A stretch of DNA of 48,454 bases from Rhizobium sp. Q54 (GCA_945861155.1 CAMATN010000025.1:1-48454), one strand, 5' to 3'. Positions 8,964 to 17,011 are shown, numbered from the stretch's first letter. Program-made: numbers and translations. Notes: generated from the sequence alone by a model not told the origin.

Positions 8964-9899
8964 TCACGGCTTTGCCGGCAAGGGAGCGCTGGTCTCGGCG
9001 GCGAGACGTTTGCGCCAAGCCTGGGTCGCGGTCACGAAACTCGTTACGCCGACCCCGACAACGGTAAAGACAACAAGGACGAAGGGCAGCCCGAGCCTGT
9101 CGAGGTTGTGGACCGGCAGCGGCGTCGCAATCTCGAATTCCGCCGCGCCGGGAAATACCATCGAGAACAGGCCGAAGAGGACAAAGGCGATGCCGCCCCA
9201 CAGCAGCGTCCGCGCCGCGGTGGTCAGCGCGATGCTGCGGATTGCCTCCAGCGGCAGGCCGCGCCGCGCCGCCCAAAGCCCGAAGGCCGCGCCGGCGGCA
9301 GCCTGAACGCACAATGTCCCGATGCCATAGACGAAACCGGGCAGCCACCCGGTCGCGGCGGAGGGCATCGCCGGGGACAGCGTCGTGAAGACGATCACCG
9401 AGAAGGCGTCGAGCCCCCAGCCGGCGATAAAACCGTGCACCGCCGGCATCCAGGGCGCCAGCTCGCGCGGCTCCCGCTGGCCCCCGGAAGAGCTGGCGGG
9501 GTCGCCGACGGAGTGAGCGAGGCCGAGCCGCGCCATCCCCGGCAGGTGCAAATGCGGCAGGAACCCGCGCCCGGTGACGAACAGCCCGGACGCCGCCATC
9601 AGGATGCCGACCACAATGTACATGACGCCTTCGAGCGCATCGAAGGTGAACCAATGCGCCAGGCCGAGGTATGCGAGTTCGCTCGCCAATGCCTGCTGCG
9701 CGGTAAACGCCAGCGCGAAGATCAACCCCGCCCGCATGCCGCGCCATGTCGAATAGCCGCCGACCGCATAGGCGAAGATGATCGGCCAGGTATGCTCGTC
9801 GGGAGTGATGCCGTGGACCAGCCCCAGCAGGAACGCGGTCAGCAGGTCGATCCCGATCGTGCTATGCGCCGGGTTCCACAGATCGATCGCGCCGATCAT
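8964..9899 (-). CDS. Multi-pass membrane protein, probable transition-metal permease (NicO/UreH-like)
   Basis: The 311-residue protein has about seven hydrophobic segments. Near residue 30 it carries HGITPDEHTW, a His/Asp/Glu-rich motif inside a membrane segment, which recalls the His-rich metal motif of nickel/cobalt permeases. A second motif, HGFIAGWGLDAFS, sits mid-protein. Its ATG overlaps the stop of the Fur-family gene by four bases (9896-9899), so the two are one operon. A metal substrate is inferred from these motifs and from the coupling to a metalloregulator; which metal (zinc, nickel, iron or cobalt) is not readable. The frame extends upstream to 10067, but that part lies inside the regulator gene. 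Confidence 0.65.
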   Translation of the reverse strand: MIGAIDLWNPAHSTIGIDLLTAFLLGLVHGITPDEHTWPIIFAYAVGGYSTWRGMRAGLIFALAFTAQQALASELAYLGLAHWFTFDALEGVMYIVVGILMAASGLFVTGRGFLPHLHLPGMARLGLAHSVGDPASSSGGQREPRELAPWMPAVHGFIAGWGLDAFSVIVFTTLSPAMPSAATGWLPGFVYGIGTLCVQAAAGAAFGLWAARRGLPLEAIRSIALTTAARTLLWGGIAFVLFGLFSMVFPGAAEFEIATPLPVHNLDRLGLPFVLVVFTVVGVGVTSFVTATQAWRKRLAAETSAPLPAKP

Positions 9900-10315
9900 G
9901 CCGGATCCTCGCTCGGGCGCTGGTCCTGGTCGGGAGCGGTGCGGCAGGCGCGGCAGACGCCGCTCAGGATCAGCTGGTGATCGAGTACGGCGACCCCGGT
10001 TTCGCGTTCGAGCGCGGCGAAATCCTCGCGCCCGATCAGGCAGGGCACCGGCACCAGCGCGTGGCATCGCGTGCAGTAAAGGTGGTCGTGGTGGGCGGCG
10101 GCCAATTCAAAGCGGGCGCGGCCGTCATCGATCAGCAGCTTGCGGATGACGCCGCCGGACGCCAGCTTTTCGGCGGCGCGGAACACCGACGAAAAATCGG
10201 TCGCCTCGCCCTGCCGCGCCAGCCCCGAATGAAGCTCCTCGAGCGTCCACGCATGGCGCTCCCCGCCGCCCATCAGGCGGACCATCGCGGCGGGGATGCG
10301 CGCTTTGCGTGACAT
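9896..10315 (-). CDS. Fur/Zur family metalloregulator
   Basis: The 139-residue protein has the Fur family layout: an N-terminal winged helix (HAWTLEELHSGL, TDFSSVFRAAEKLASGGVIRKL) and a C-terminal dimerisation and metal domain. The latter has HHDHLYCTRCHAL, with the metal-site His cluster and first CxxC, and GVCRACR, the second CxxC that binds structural zinc. Such proteins repress metal-uptake genes when metal is bound. The start at 10315 (MSRKARIP) fits the family length; the frame continues upstream without conservation. It is co-transcribed with the permease-like gene, and a strong palindrome lies 34 bases upstream of its start, as expected for self-regulation. Zur is the best guess, with Fur, Nur and Mur possible. 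Confidence 0.85.
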   Translation of the reverse strand: MSRKARIPAAMVRLMGGGERHAWTLEELHSGLARQGEATDFSSVFRAAEKLASGGVIRKLLIDDGRARFELAAAHHDHLYCTRCHALVPVPCLIGREDFAALERETGVAVLDHQLILSGVCRACRTAPDQDQRPSEDPA

Positions 10316-10348
10316 GCCCGCAACTCTAGTCGGCCCAGGCCGGAGAAC

Positions 10349-10374
10349 GCAAGCCACTTGCGCAAGGGACTTGC
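10349..10374. promoter_or_regulatory. Palindromic operator candidate for the Fur-family gene
   Basis: The 26-base segment matches its own reverse complement at 22 positions. Its centre is CTTGCGCAAG and its ends are GCAAG and CTTGC, so two half-site pairs are nested. It lies 34 bases upstream of the regulator start, where promoter and operator are expected. Binding by the encoded regulator is inferred from position and symmetry; it does not match the classical Fur box. Confidence 0.45.
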
Positions 10375-10386
10375 AATTACTCTGTC

Positions 10387-10451
10387 TTGTCATACCGGCG
10401 AAGGCCGGTATCCATGGCGGCCGTGGATACCGGCCTTCGCCGATATGACAA
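10387..10451. repeat. Palindromic intergenic element (28-bp arms)
   Basis: Arms at 10387-10414 and 10424-10451 are complementary with one mismatch, around a nine-base loop. The core (ATACCGGCGAAGGCCGGTAT) is itself a smaller hairpin. A partial third copy of its end (cccggtatgacaag) follows at 10456-10469. The sequence type resembles the ccggcgaaagccgg elements scattered in many alphaproteobacterial genomes. Confidence 0.75.
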
Positions 10452-10511
10452 ATATCCCGGTATGACAAGATCAAGGACGCGCGGGAGCGCACATCAGCAA
10501 GGGGGCGGGAC

Positions 10512-11378
10512 ATGGCGAACCGGTTGCGGGACAAGATCGGGAGCGGCGGGCTCGCGACGGTGATGTCAGCGCACAACCCGCTCTCGGCGCGGCTCGCCGA
10601 GGAGGCCGGCTTCGACGGCGTCTGGGCGAGCGGCTTCGAATTGTCGGCCGCCTATGGCGTCCCCGACGCCAGCCTCCTCTCCTTCACCCAGCACCTCGAC
10701 ATGACCCGCGCGATCATCGAGCAATGCAGCATCCCGCTGATCGCCGATCTCGATACCGGCTACGGCAACGCGGTCAATGTCGGGCATGTCGTCGGCGCCT
10801 ATGCGAGGGCCGGGTCGGCGGCGATCGTCATCGAGGACAAGATTTTCCCGAAGGATACGAGCCTCCTGCCCGGCGGCCGGCAGGAATTGGTGCGGATCGA
10901 GGAATTCCAGGGCAAGATCGAGGCGGCGCGCGCGGCGAGCATCGGGCATGATCTGTTGGTGATCGCCCGCACCGAAGCGCTGATCGCCGATCTCGGCATG
11001 GCGGAGGCGTTGCGCCGCGGCGGCGCCTATGCCGAAGCCGGCGCCGACCTGTTGCTGATCCACTCGAAGCGACGCACCCCGGACGAGATCGTCGCCTTTA
11101 CCGAGAGCTGGTCCGGCGCGATCCCGCTCGTCATCGTGCCGACCGCCTATCCCGATTTGACCGAGGCCAGGGTGCGCGCGCTCGGCAAGATCAAAATCGT
11201 GATTTATGCCAACCACGCGGTGCGCGCCGCGGTCACCGCGATGCGCGAGGTGTTTGCCGCGATCCGCCGCGACGGCGGCATCCACGAGATCGACAAGCGC
11301 ATCGCCTCGGTCGAGGATATTTTCGACCTGCAGCGCGTCGCCGCGATGAAGGCCGCCGAAAAGCGCTATCTGCGCTGA
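10512..11378 (+). CDS. Phosphonopyruvate hydrolase-like enzyme (PEP mutase/isocitrate lyase superfamily)
   Basis: The 288-residue TIM-barrel protein matches the PEP mutase subgroup: SAHNPLSARLAEEAGFDGVW near residues 19-38, the metal-binding IADLDTGYGN (Asp79/Asp81), EDK at 108-110 and the gating loop FPKDTS at 112-117. PEP mutases carry Asn in this loop (KTNS type). Phosphonopyruvate hydrolase, as I recall the Variovorax enzyme, has Thr at that place in a KDTS loop followed by a GRQELVRIEEFQGKI-like helix, which is what is seen here. The likely reaction is cleavage of phosphonopyruvate to pyruvate and phosphate. No other phosphonate gene is adjacent. Carboxyphosphonoenolpyruvate mutase-like or lyase activities remain possible. 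Confidence 0.7.
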   Translation: MANRLRDKIGSGGLATVMSAHNPLSARLAEEAGFDGVWASGFELSAAYGVPDASLLSFTQHLDMTRAIIEQCSIPLIADLDTGYGNAVNVGHVVGAYARAGSAAIVIEDKIFPKDTSLLPGGRQELVRIEEFQGKIEAARAASIGHDLLVIARTEALIADLGMAEALRRGGAYAEAGADLLLIHSKRRTPDEIVAFTESWSGAIPLVIVPTAYPDLTEARVRALGKIKIVIYANHAVRAAVTAMREVFAAIRRDGGIHEIDKRIASVEDIFDLQRVAAMKAAEKRYLR

Positions 11379-11407
11379 GCCTCAACCCCCGTCCGCTTCC
11401 ACCTTTG

Positions 11408-11635
11408 TCAGCGCGTCGAGCCGTGCCCGCATTCGTCGTGCTGGCTGCGCATCGCGCGCAATTCCGGGACCAGGCGGCTGACCGTAGCATCGACCCGGTT
11501 CAGCACCGCGGCCATGACCATCATGTCCTCGCGTACGCCGGCGAGTTCCTCGCGCACGCCGGCTATGTCCGCCCGCATTGAAATCATCGTGCGACCGAGC
11601 CATTGCAGGTCAACATTGTCGGGAAGATCGGACAC
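11408..11635 (-). CDS. Small coiled-coil protein, probably frameshifted near its 3' end
   Basis: The 75-residue product starts at a GTG (11635) with GGAG eight bases upstream. It reads LPDNVDLQWLGRTMISM and then a heptad-rich helix with two similar turns (IAGVREELAGVREDM), which predicts a coiled coil. Small proteins of this kind are frequent and uncharacterised in alphaproteobacteria. The last residues (ECGHGSTR) lose the helical pattern, while the adjacent frame continues with MRARLDALTKVEADGG and stops at 11382. That suggests a one-base shift near 11444-11448, either a real mutation or a sequence error. It lies between two convergently and co-oriented larger genes; no function can be given. 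Confidence 0.6.
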   Translation of the reverse strand: MSDLPDNVDLQWLGRTMISMRADIAGVREELAGVREDMMVMAAVLNRVDATVSRLVPELRAMRSQHDECGHGSTR

Positions 11636-11659
11636 TTCGAAAACTCCGGTTTTTAATGC

Positions 11660-13990
11660 CTAATTAGCGCGCCGTCGCAGCGCGCGCCACAGCTTTTCGG
11701 AGGTCGCCGGCATTTCAACGGGCGGCGCGCCGATCGCGGCCAGCGCATTGTTGACGGCGTTCATGACGGCCGGGATCGCGCCGATCGTGCCGGCTTCGCC
11801 GACCCCCTTGACGCCGAGTGGGTTGCGCTCGGTCGGCGTCGCGTTTTCGGCCAGTTCGAAGGCGCAGAAATTATCCGCGCGCGGCATGCCGTAATCCTGG
11901 AACGAGCCGGTCACCAGCTGCCCGGTGTCGGGGTCGTAGACCAGGTTCTCGACCAGCGCCTGGCCGAGCCCCTGGACGATGCCGCCGTGGATCTGCCCCT
12001 CGCACAGCAGCGGGTTCAGCATGTGTCCGACATCATCGACCGCGCAGTAGCGGACGAGCGCCACCGCGCCGGTCTCTACATCGATTTCGACCTCGCAGAC
12101 ATGCGCCCCCGACGGAAAGGTCGCCGCGTCGGCCGGGCCGAAATTCGAGCGCTCGGTGAAGCCGGCCTCGATGTCCTCGGGCAGTTGCGCGGACTGGAAA
12201 GATTGCCGCGCGACCTCTTCGATGCCGAGCGAGCGGTCGGTGCCGGCGATCGTGAACCTGCCATGCTCGAAAACGATGTCGCCGGCCGCCGCTTCCATCG
12301 CGTGCGCGGCGATGCGGCGTCCCTTGTCGATCAGCCGGTCGGCCGCCTGCACGATCGCCGAGCCGGCAAGCTGGGCCGAGCGCGAGCCGAAGGTGCCGAT
12401 GCCCATCGTGACGAGGTCGCTGTCGCCAAAGCGGTAGCGGATGCGGTCGGCGTCGATGCCGAGCCTGTCGGAGAGGACCTGCTTGAAGGTCGTCGCGTGA
12501 CCTTGGCCGTGATCCATGCTGCCGGTCAGCAGCATCACCCCGCCCGAGGGATCGAAGCGGATCTCGGCATGCTCGTAATCGCGCCCGCCGGTCGCCGCGA
12601 CCGTCGTCGCGATCCCGATGCCTAGCAATTTGCCGCGGGCGCGCGCGGCGGCGCGGCGCTCGGCGACCCGGTCATAGCCGGAGAGCGCCAGCGCATCGGC
12701 GAGGTTCTTCGCGAAATCGCCGCTGTCGTAGGTCTGCTGCATCGGCGTCGCATAGGGCATCGCGGCGGCCGGGATCGTGTTGCGGCGGCGCAATTCGGCC
12801 GGGTCGAGCCGCAATTCGCGCGCCGCCTTGTCGATGATGCTTTCGACGACGTAGATCGGCTCGGGCCGGCTGCCGCCGCGATAGGGCGCGGTCGTCATCG
12901 TGTTGGTCAGGACCGCGGTGACCTCGGCATGCACCGCCGCGAAGGTGTAGGTGTTGACGAGGCAGCCGAGCCCGATCGTCAACGGGATGGTCGGCCGGTC
13001 GGTCGAATAATAGGCGCCGATCGCCGACACCCAGCGCGTGCGCAGCGCCAGGAACCTGCCGTCGGAATCGAGCGCCAGCGCGGCTTCGACGACGCTGCCG
13101 CGGCCCTGCTCGTCGCTCTGCAGCCCCTCGCTGCGCTCGGCGATCCAGCGCACCGGGCGCCCGACGACCTCCGACGCCCACAGCGCCAGCCCGTATTCGG
13201 GATAGCAGCCGCCCTTCATGCCGAAGCCGCCGCCCATCGTGTCGCAGACGACGCGCACCTGATGGTGCGGCAGCCGGAAGACCTGCCCGGCGAGCGCGGC
13301 GCGGATCTGGTGAACCGACTGGACCGTGCAGCGGATCGTGTAGCGCTCGTCGTCGCGGTCGTATTGCGCCAGGCAGCCGCGCGGCTCCATGCTGTTGGCG
13401 CTGACCCGGTTGAAGACAATTCGGTGATCGACGACGCGCGCGGCTCGGGCAAAGGCGGCCTCGACCGCCGCCCTATTGCCGGCCGCATGGGTGAAAGCCT
13501 CGTTGCCCGGGTTGTCGTCCCACACCGCCGGCGCGCCCGGCGCCAGCGCCGCCTCGGCCGAGACGACCGCTCGCAGCGGCTCATACTCGACCTCGATCAG
13601 CTCGGCGGCGTCCTTCGCCCGGTTCAGCGTCTCGGCGACGACGAACGCTACGGGATCGCCGACATAGCGCACCCGGTCCTGCGCCAACAGCGGCTGCGGA
13701 CAGACGAAAGCCGCCGCGCCATCGCGCCGCCGCCGCGGCACCAGGGGCCGCAACGTGCCGAGCCCGCGTCGGCGCAGTTCGGCCCCCGTAAGCACCGCGA
13801 GCACTCCCGGAGCGGCGCGGGCGCGAATCGTATCGATCGCGAGGAGGCGCGCATGCGCATGGGGCGAGCGCAACACATAACCGCGCGCCGCGCCGATCGC
13901 GGCCACGTCCTCGACATAGCGCCCGCGTCCGGTCAGGAGACGCCAATCCTCTTCCCGCCGCACCTTCTGCCCGATCGCCTGCACGCTCAT
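11660..13990 (-). CDS. Molybdopterin hydroxylase large subunit (CoxL/xanthine dehydrogenase family)
   Basis: The 776-residue protein is the MoCo-binding subunit type of the xanthine oxidase family, which hydroxylates aldehydes, purines or CO with water as oxygen donor. The N-terminal a/b hammerhead domain is RREEDWRLLTGRGRYVEDV. The molybdopterin motif CDTMGGGFGMKGG lies near residue 250. The catalytic Glu is Glu732 in GVKGVGEAGTIGA. The active-site loop reads APYRGGSRPEP (about residue 370), not the AYRCSFR of true CO dehydrogenase or the AYRGAGR of the form II group, so CO oxidation is unlikely. The FAD and 2Fe-2S subunit genes are not adjacent. The start at 13990 (MSVQAIGQKV) gives the normal family N-terminus. 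Confidence 0.88.
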   Translation of the reverse strand: MSVQAIGQKVRREEDWRLLTGRGRYVEDVAAIGAARGYVLRSPHAHARLLAIDTIRARAAPGVLAVLTGAELRRRGLGTLRPLVPRRRRDGAAAFVCPQPLLAQDRVRYVGDPVAFVVAETLNRAKDAAELIEVEYEPLRAVVSAEAALAPGAPAVWDDNPGNEAFTHAAGNRAAVEAAFARAARVVDHRIVFNRVSANSMEPRGCLAQYDRDDERYTIRCTVQSVHQIRAALAGQVFRLPHHQVRVVCDTMGGGFGMKGGCYPEYGLALWASEVVGRPVRWIAERSEGLQSDEQGRGSVVEAALALDSDGRFLALRTRWVSAIGAYYSTDRPTIPLTIGLGCLVNTYTFAAVHAEVTAVLTNTMTTAPYRGGSRPEPIYVVESIIDKAARELRLDPAELRRRNTIPAAAMPYATPMQQTYDSGDFAKNLADALALSGYDRVAERRAAARARGKLLGIGIATTVAATGGRDYEHAEIRFDPSGGVMLLTGSMDHGQGHATTFKQVLSDRLGIDADRIRYRFGDSDLVTMGIGTFGSRSAQLAGSAIVQAADRLIDKGRRIAAHAMEAAAGDIVFEHGRFTIAGTDRSLGIEEVARQSFQSAQLPEDIEAGFTERSNFGPADAATFPSGAHVCEVEIDVETGAVALVRYCAVDDVGHMLNPLLCEGQIHGGIVQGLGQALVENLVYDPDTGQLVTGSFQDYGMPRADNFCAFELAENATPTERNPLGVKGVGEAGTIGAIPAVMNAVNNALAAIGAPPVEMPATSEKLWRALRRRAN

Positions 13991-14217
13991 CGCTGTTGGC
14001 CCCTGCCGTGTGAGTCGGTCGAATGCTAAAGCAAAGCCTTTCCGGCGAAAGCGGGAATCCAGGCTCGCGGAGTGGACCAACGGTCAAGCACCCCGAAATG
14101 ACAGAAATGGTTTCGATTGTCGTCCGCCTGAGATCTGCCCTGCCCAACGGGCGCTTGTCGGTTTGGCGGTGGCGCGCCATGTTGCGAACGTCACAAAAAG
14201 AGGCACACGCCCCCAGG

Positions 14218-14258
14218 GATGACGACAGATGACGACAGGATGACGACCAGATGACGAC
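14218..14258 (+). repeat. Four tandem copies of gatgacgac across the MFS start
   Basis: The nonamer gatgacgac occurs at 14218, 14228, 14239 and 14250, with periods of 10, 11 and 11 bases. The last copy contains the MFS start codon; the other ATGs fall in the other two frames. Slippage here would move the spacing between ribosome site and start. Confidence 0.8.
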
Positions 14259-15519
14259 GGAAGCGCTGGGACGGTTTGGCGGCGAGCGCGGCAAGACCGG
14301 GGAATACCAGGCGATCGCGCTGGTGTCGTCGGCGCATTTCGTCAACCATTTCCAGCATCTGGTATGGCCGCCGCTGTTTCCATTGCTGACGGCGACGCTC
14401 GGCATCGGCTTTCTCGAACTCGGGTTTGCCCTGACCGTCGCCAGCGCGCTGGCGGTTGTCGCGCAATTGCCGGTCGGGTTTCTGGTCGACCGCTTTGGGT
14501 CCCGTCGCTTGCTTGTGATCGCGCTGATTCTCGCCGGGCTTGCCTTTATCGGGTTCGGCCTTGCTCCGACCTATTGGAACCTGCTGCTGGCGATGGGGCT
14601 GATCGGGCTGGCGAACAGCGTCTTCCACCCCGCCGATTACGCGCTGCTCTCGGCCAAGATCGCACCGGGCCGCCTCGGCCGGGCGTTTTCGATCCATACG
14701 TTCTCCGGGTTTCTCGGCAATGCCGTCGCGCCGGTCACGATGCTCGCCCTCGTCGCCATCGGCGGGCTGAGCCTCGGGCTGATCGCGGCCGGCGCGATCG
14801 CGCTGGTTGTCGCGGTGCCGCTCGCGCTGACCCGCGGCGTCGACAGCGAGATCACGCCGAGGCTTGCGCCCACCCTGGCGGCGGACGGGTCGCCAGCCGG
14901 CCGGCAGGGCATGACCGCGATCCTGACGCCGGGCATCCTCGCCCTGACCGGGTTTTTTGTGCTGATGAGCCTCTCCAGCAGCGGCATCAGCACCTTTTCG
15001 GTAGTCGCGCTGACCAGCGCCTATGGCACGCCGCTGTCGGTCGCCAATTGGGCGCTGACCGGCTATCTGGCGGCGCAGGCGTTCGGCGTCCTCGCTGGCG
15101 GAGTTGTCGCCGATATGACGCGGCGCCATGCCGATGTCGCGGCGCTCGGCTACGCGGTCAACGCCTGCATCGTCCTCGTCATCGGCATGATCGCGCTCGG
15201 CAGCGTGCCGCTGGTCGCGGCGATGGCCGCCGCCGGCTTTCTCGGTGGGCTGATCATGCCGTCGCGCGACATGCTGGTGCGCGCCGCGGCGCCGCCGGGA
15301 GCGGTCGGGCGCACCTTCGGCATCGTCACCACCGGCTTCAGCATTGCCGGCATCATGGGTCCGCTGATGTTTGGCTACATCATGGACCAGGGCGCGCCGG
15401 AATGGGTGTTCCGCGCCAGCGTCATCTTCATGGTGCTGACCGCGCTCGCCGCCTTTCTCGGCGACCGCCGGATGGAAGCCAACCGCCGCCGCCGCGCCGC
15501 GACCGCTGCCGCGGAGTAG
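14251..15519 (+). CDS. Major facilitator superfamily permease (fosmidomycin-resistance-like)
   Basis: The 422-residue protein has about 12 membrane segments in two halves. The first half shows SSAHFVNHFQHLVWPPLFPLL and the MFS motif A-like GFLVDRFGSRRLL between segments 2 and 3. Segment 4 reads GLANSVFHPADYALLS, a pattern typical of the Fsr-like group, in which HPA is conserved. A charged loop separates the halves near residue 200. Such permeases export drugs or small metabolites by proton antiport; the substrate here is unknown. The start is the fourth ATG in a tandem gatgacgac array; only this one is in frame. Downstream, the cupin gene is convergent. Confidence 0.85.
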   Translation: MTTEALGRFGGERGKTGEYQAIALVSSAHFVNHFQHLVWPPLFPLLTATLGIGFLELGFALTVASALAVVAQLPVGFLVDRFGSRRLLVIALILAGLAFIGFGLAPTYWNLLLAMGLIGLANSVFHPADYALLSAKIAPGRLGRAFSIHTFSGFLGNAVAPVTMLALVAIGGLSLGLIAAGAIALVVAVPLALTRGVDSEITPRLAPTLAADGSPAGRQGMTAILTPGILALTGFFVLMSLSSSGISTFSVVALTSAYGTPLSVANWALTGYLAAQAFGVLAGGVVADMTRRHADVAALGYAVNACIVLVIGMIALGSVPLVAAMAAAGFLGGLIMPSRDMLVRAAAPPGAVGRTFGIVTTGFSIAGIMGPLMFGYIMDQGAPEWVFRASVIFMVLTALAAFLGDRRMEANRRRRAATAAAE

Positions 15520-15533
15520 GCCAGCCCCTCCGC

Positions 15534-15857
15534 TTATTTTTGCGGGCCGTAAAACACGACCCATACGGCGAAGTCGTCCGAAAAATCCTCGAAACCGTGC
15601 GGCGCGTGTGCCGCCGCGAACAGCAGATCTCCGGGACCGATATCGGTTACGGTGTCGCCTACCCGATAGCGACCGCTCCCTCTGGCGACGAAATAGACCT
15701 CGTCCCGATCGTGCGGCACTTGCGGACCGCGCGTGGACTGCACCGCCATTCTGACTTCCAGGTCGCCGTCGCGGAACACTTCCGCCGAGTTGCGCCCTTC
15801 GGTCGGCGTCAACGTTCGGGCCGCGGCAATCGTGATCGGCGGCGGTGTATGATCCAT
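15534..15857 (-). CDS. Small cupin-domain protein
   Basis: The 107-residue protein is a single cupin barrel. The first conserved motif reads PQVPHDRDEVYFVARGSGRYRVG-like: His and Glu of PHDRDEVYFV are the usual metal ligands. The second motif is GPGDLLFAAAHAPHGFEDF, with its His. Cupins of this size bind or modify small molecules, often as isomerases or dioxygenases; nothing narrows the substrate. The start at 15857 follows AGAGGAAA at a suitable distance and is preferred to the ATG at 15959, which would run into the divergent dehydrogenase gene. The 76-base spacer to that gene must hold two divergent promoters, which suggests shared control. Confidence 0.8.
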   Translation of the reverse strand: MDHTPPPITIAAARTLTPTEGRNSAEVFRDGDLEVRMAVQSTRGPQVPHDRDEVYFVARGSGRYRVGDTVTDIGPGDLLFAAAHAPHGFEDFSDDFAVWVVFYGPQK

Positions 15858-15933
15858 CACGTTTTCCTCTGATCGAGGGCAAGCCTCTATACTGCGCGCC
15901 AGCGCTGCGTCGGGCGAGTTCGGAGTTTGTCGA

Positions 15934-16920
15934 ATGAGTGCGGGCCCTCTGGTCGTCACCTATCCCCTTAGCGAGCGCAGCCGCGCGATTGTTCGGGAAG
16001 AGCTCGGCGGCACGGCTGAGGTGCTCTACCTCGCCGATCTGGCACCGGAAGAACGCGCCGACGCGCTGCGCCGCGCTGGCGCGGTGCTCGCCAACGATAC
16101 CTCGACCGAGCTTCAGCCCGGCGAATCGGCGCTGCTGCGCAATGCGCGCCTGTTGCAATTCAGCGCCGCCGGGATCGACTGGGTGCCGACCCGCGATCTG
16201 CCGCCCGAACTGCCGGTCGCCGGCAACAAGGGCGCCTCGGCCGAGCCGATGGCCGAGCATGTCGTCGCGCTGGCGCTCGCCGCCGCCAAGCGCCTGTTGA
16301 TCGAGCACGCCAACCTGCAGCGCGGCGAGTTCAACCAGCGCAGCCCCAACCGGATGCTGCGTGGCGGTGTGTGCAGCATCCTCGGTTTTGGCGCGGTCGG
16401 CGTCGCGACGGCGCGGCTGATGCGCGCCTTCGGCATGAATATCCACGCGATCAACCGGCGCGGCGCCAGCGACGAGCCGACCGAGTGGATCGGCACGACA
16501 GACAAGCTCGACGAGTTGCTGAGCGCCGCGGATGTGCTGGTGATCAGCGCCGCGCTGACCACCGCGACCGAGGGGCTGATCGGGGCGCGCGAATTGTCGC
16601 TGATGAAGGAGGATGCGATCCTCGTCAACGTGGCGCGCGGCGAGATCGTCGACGAGGCGGCGCTTTACGAGCGCCTCAAGGCATTCCCGCGGTTTTTCGC
16701 CGGCATCGACGCGTGGTGGGTCGAGCCGGTGCGCCACCGGCGTTTTGCGTTGGGGTATCCGTTTTTCGACCTCCCCAATGTGATCGGCTCGCCGCACAAT
16801 TCGGCCGGCGGCGGGGTATGGCGCGAGGTATCGCTGCGCCGGGCCGTGGCGAATTGCCGGCGCGCTTTGTCGGGCGAGACCCCGCTCAACCTGATCGGCC
16901 CCGACGAGCGCATGCTGTAG
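15934..16920 (+). CDS. D-2-hydroxyacid dehydrogenase (NAD-binding)
   Basis: The 328-residue protein belongs to the D-isomer 2-hydroxyacid dehydrogenases, which interconvert 2-keto and D-2-hydroxy acids with NAD(P)H. The Rossmann motif GFGAVGVATARLM lies near residues 150-162. The catalytic triad is visible as Arg in VNVARGEIVDE, Glu in GIDAWWVEP and His in GSPHNSAGG. The substrate-side signature between residues 70 and 110 (LLQFSAAGIDWVP, GNKGASAEPMAEHV) is of the type seen in phosphoglycerate-dehydrogenase-like and glyoxylate-reductase-like members. The exact substrate is not predictable. It is followed 91 bases later by an SDR gene in the same direction. Confidence 0.87.
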   Translation: MSAGPLVVTYPLSERSRAIVREELGGTAEVLYLADLAPEERADALRRAGAVLANDTSTELQPGESALLRNARLLQFSAAGIDWVPTRDLPPELPVAGNKGASAEPMAEHVVALALAAAKRLLIEHANLQRGEFNQRSPNRMLRGGVCSILGFGAVGVATARLMRAFGMNIHAINRRGASDEPTEWIGTTDKLDELLSAADVLVISAALTTATEGLIGARELSLMKEDAILVNVARGEIVDEAALYERLKAFPRFFAGIDAWWVEPVRHRRFALGYPFFDLPNVIGSPHNSAGGGVWREVSLRRAVANCRRALSGETPLNLIGPDERML

Positions 16921-17011
16921 GCGGACTGTAGGCGGTCTTCATTCGTGCCGCCGCGCGCCGATCGCCGCTATGCTGGACGCCGCGACAACCGATAGAGCCG
17001 CAGGAGGAAAC

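Noticed and set aside
11660-13990. Aerobic CO dehydrogenase (coxL)
   Set aside because: The active-site loop lacks the AYRCSFR signature of true CO dehydrogenase and the coxM/coxS genes are absent, so only the wider family is called.
14191-16797. 868-residue minus-strand frame
   Set aside because: It is antisense to the MFS permease and the hydroxyacid dehydrogenase, both with clear family motifs; its composition (Arg, Asp, Gly, Gln) is that of a GC-rich shadow frame.
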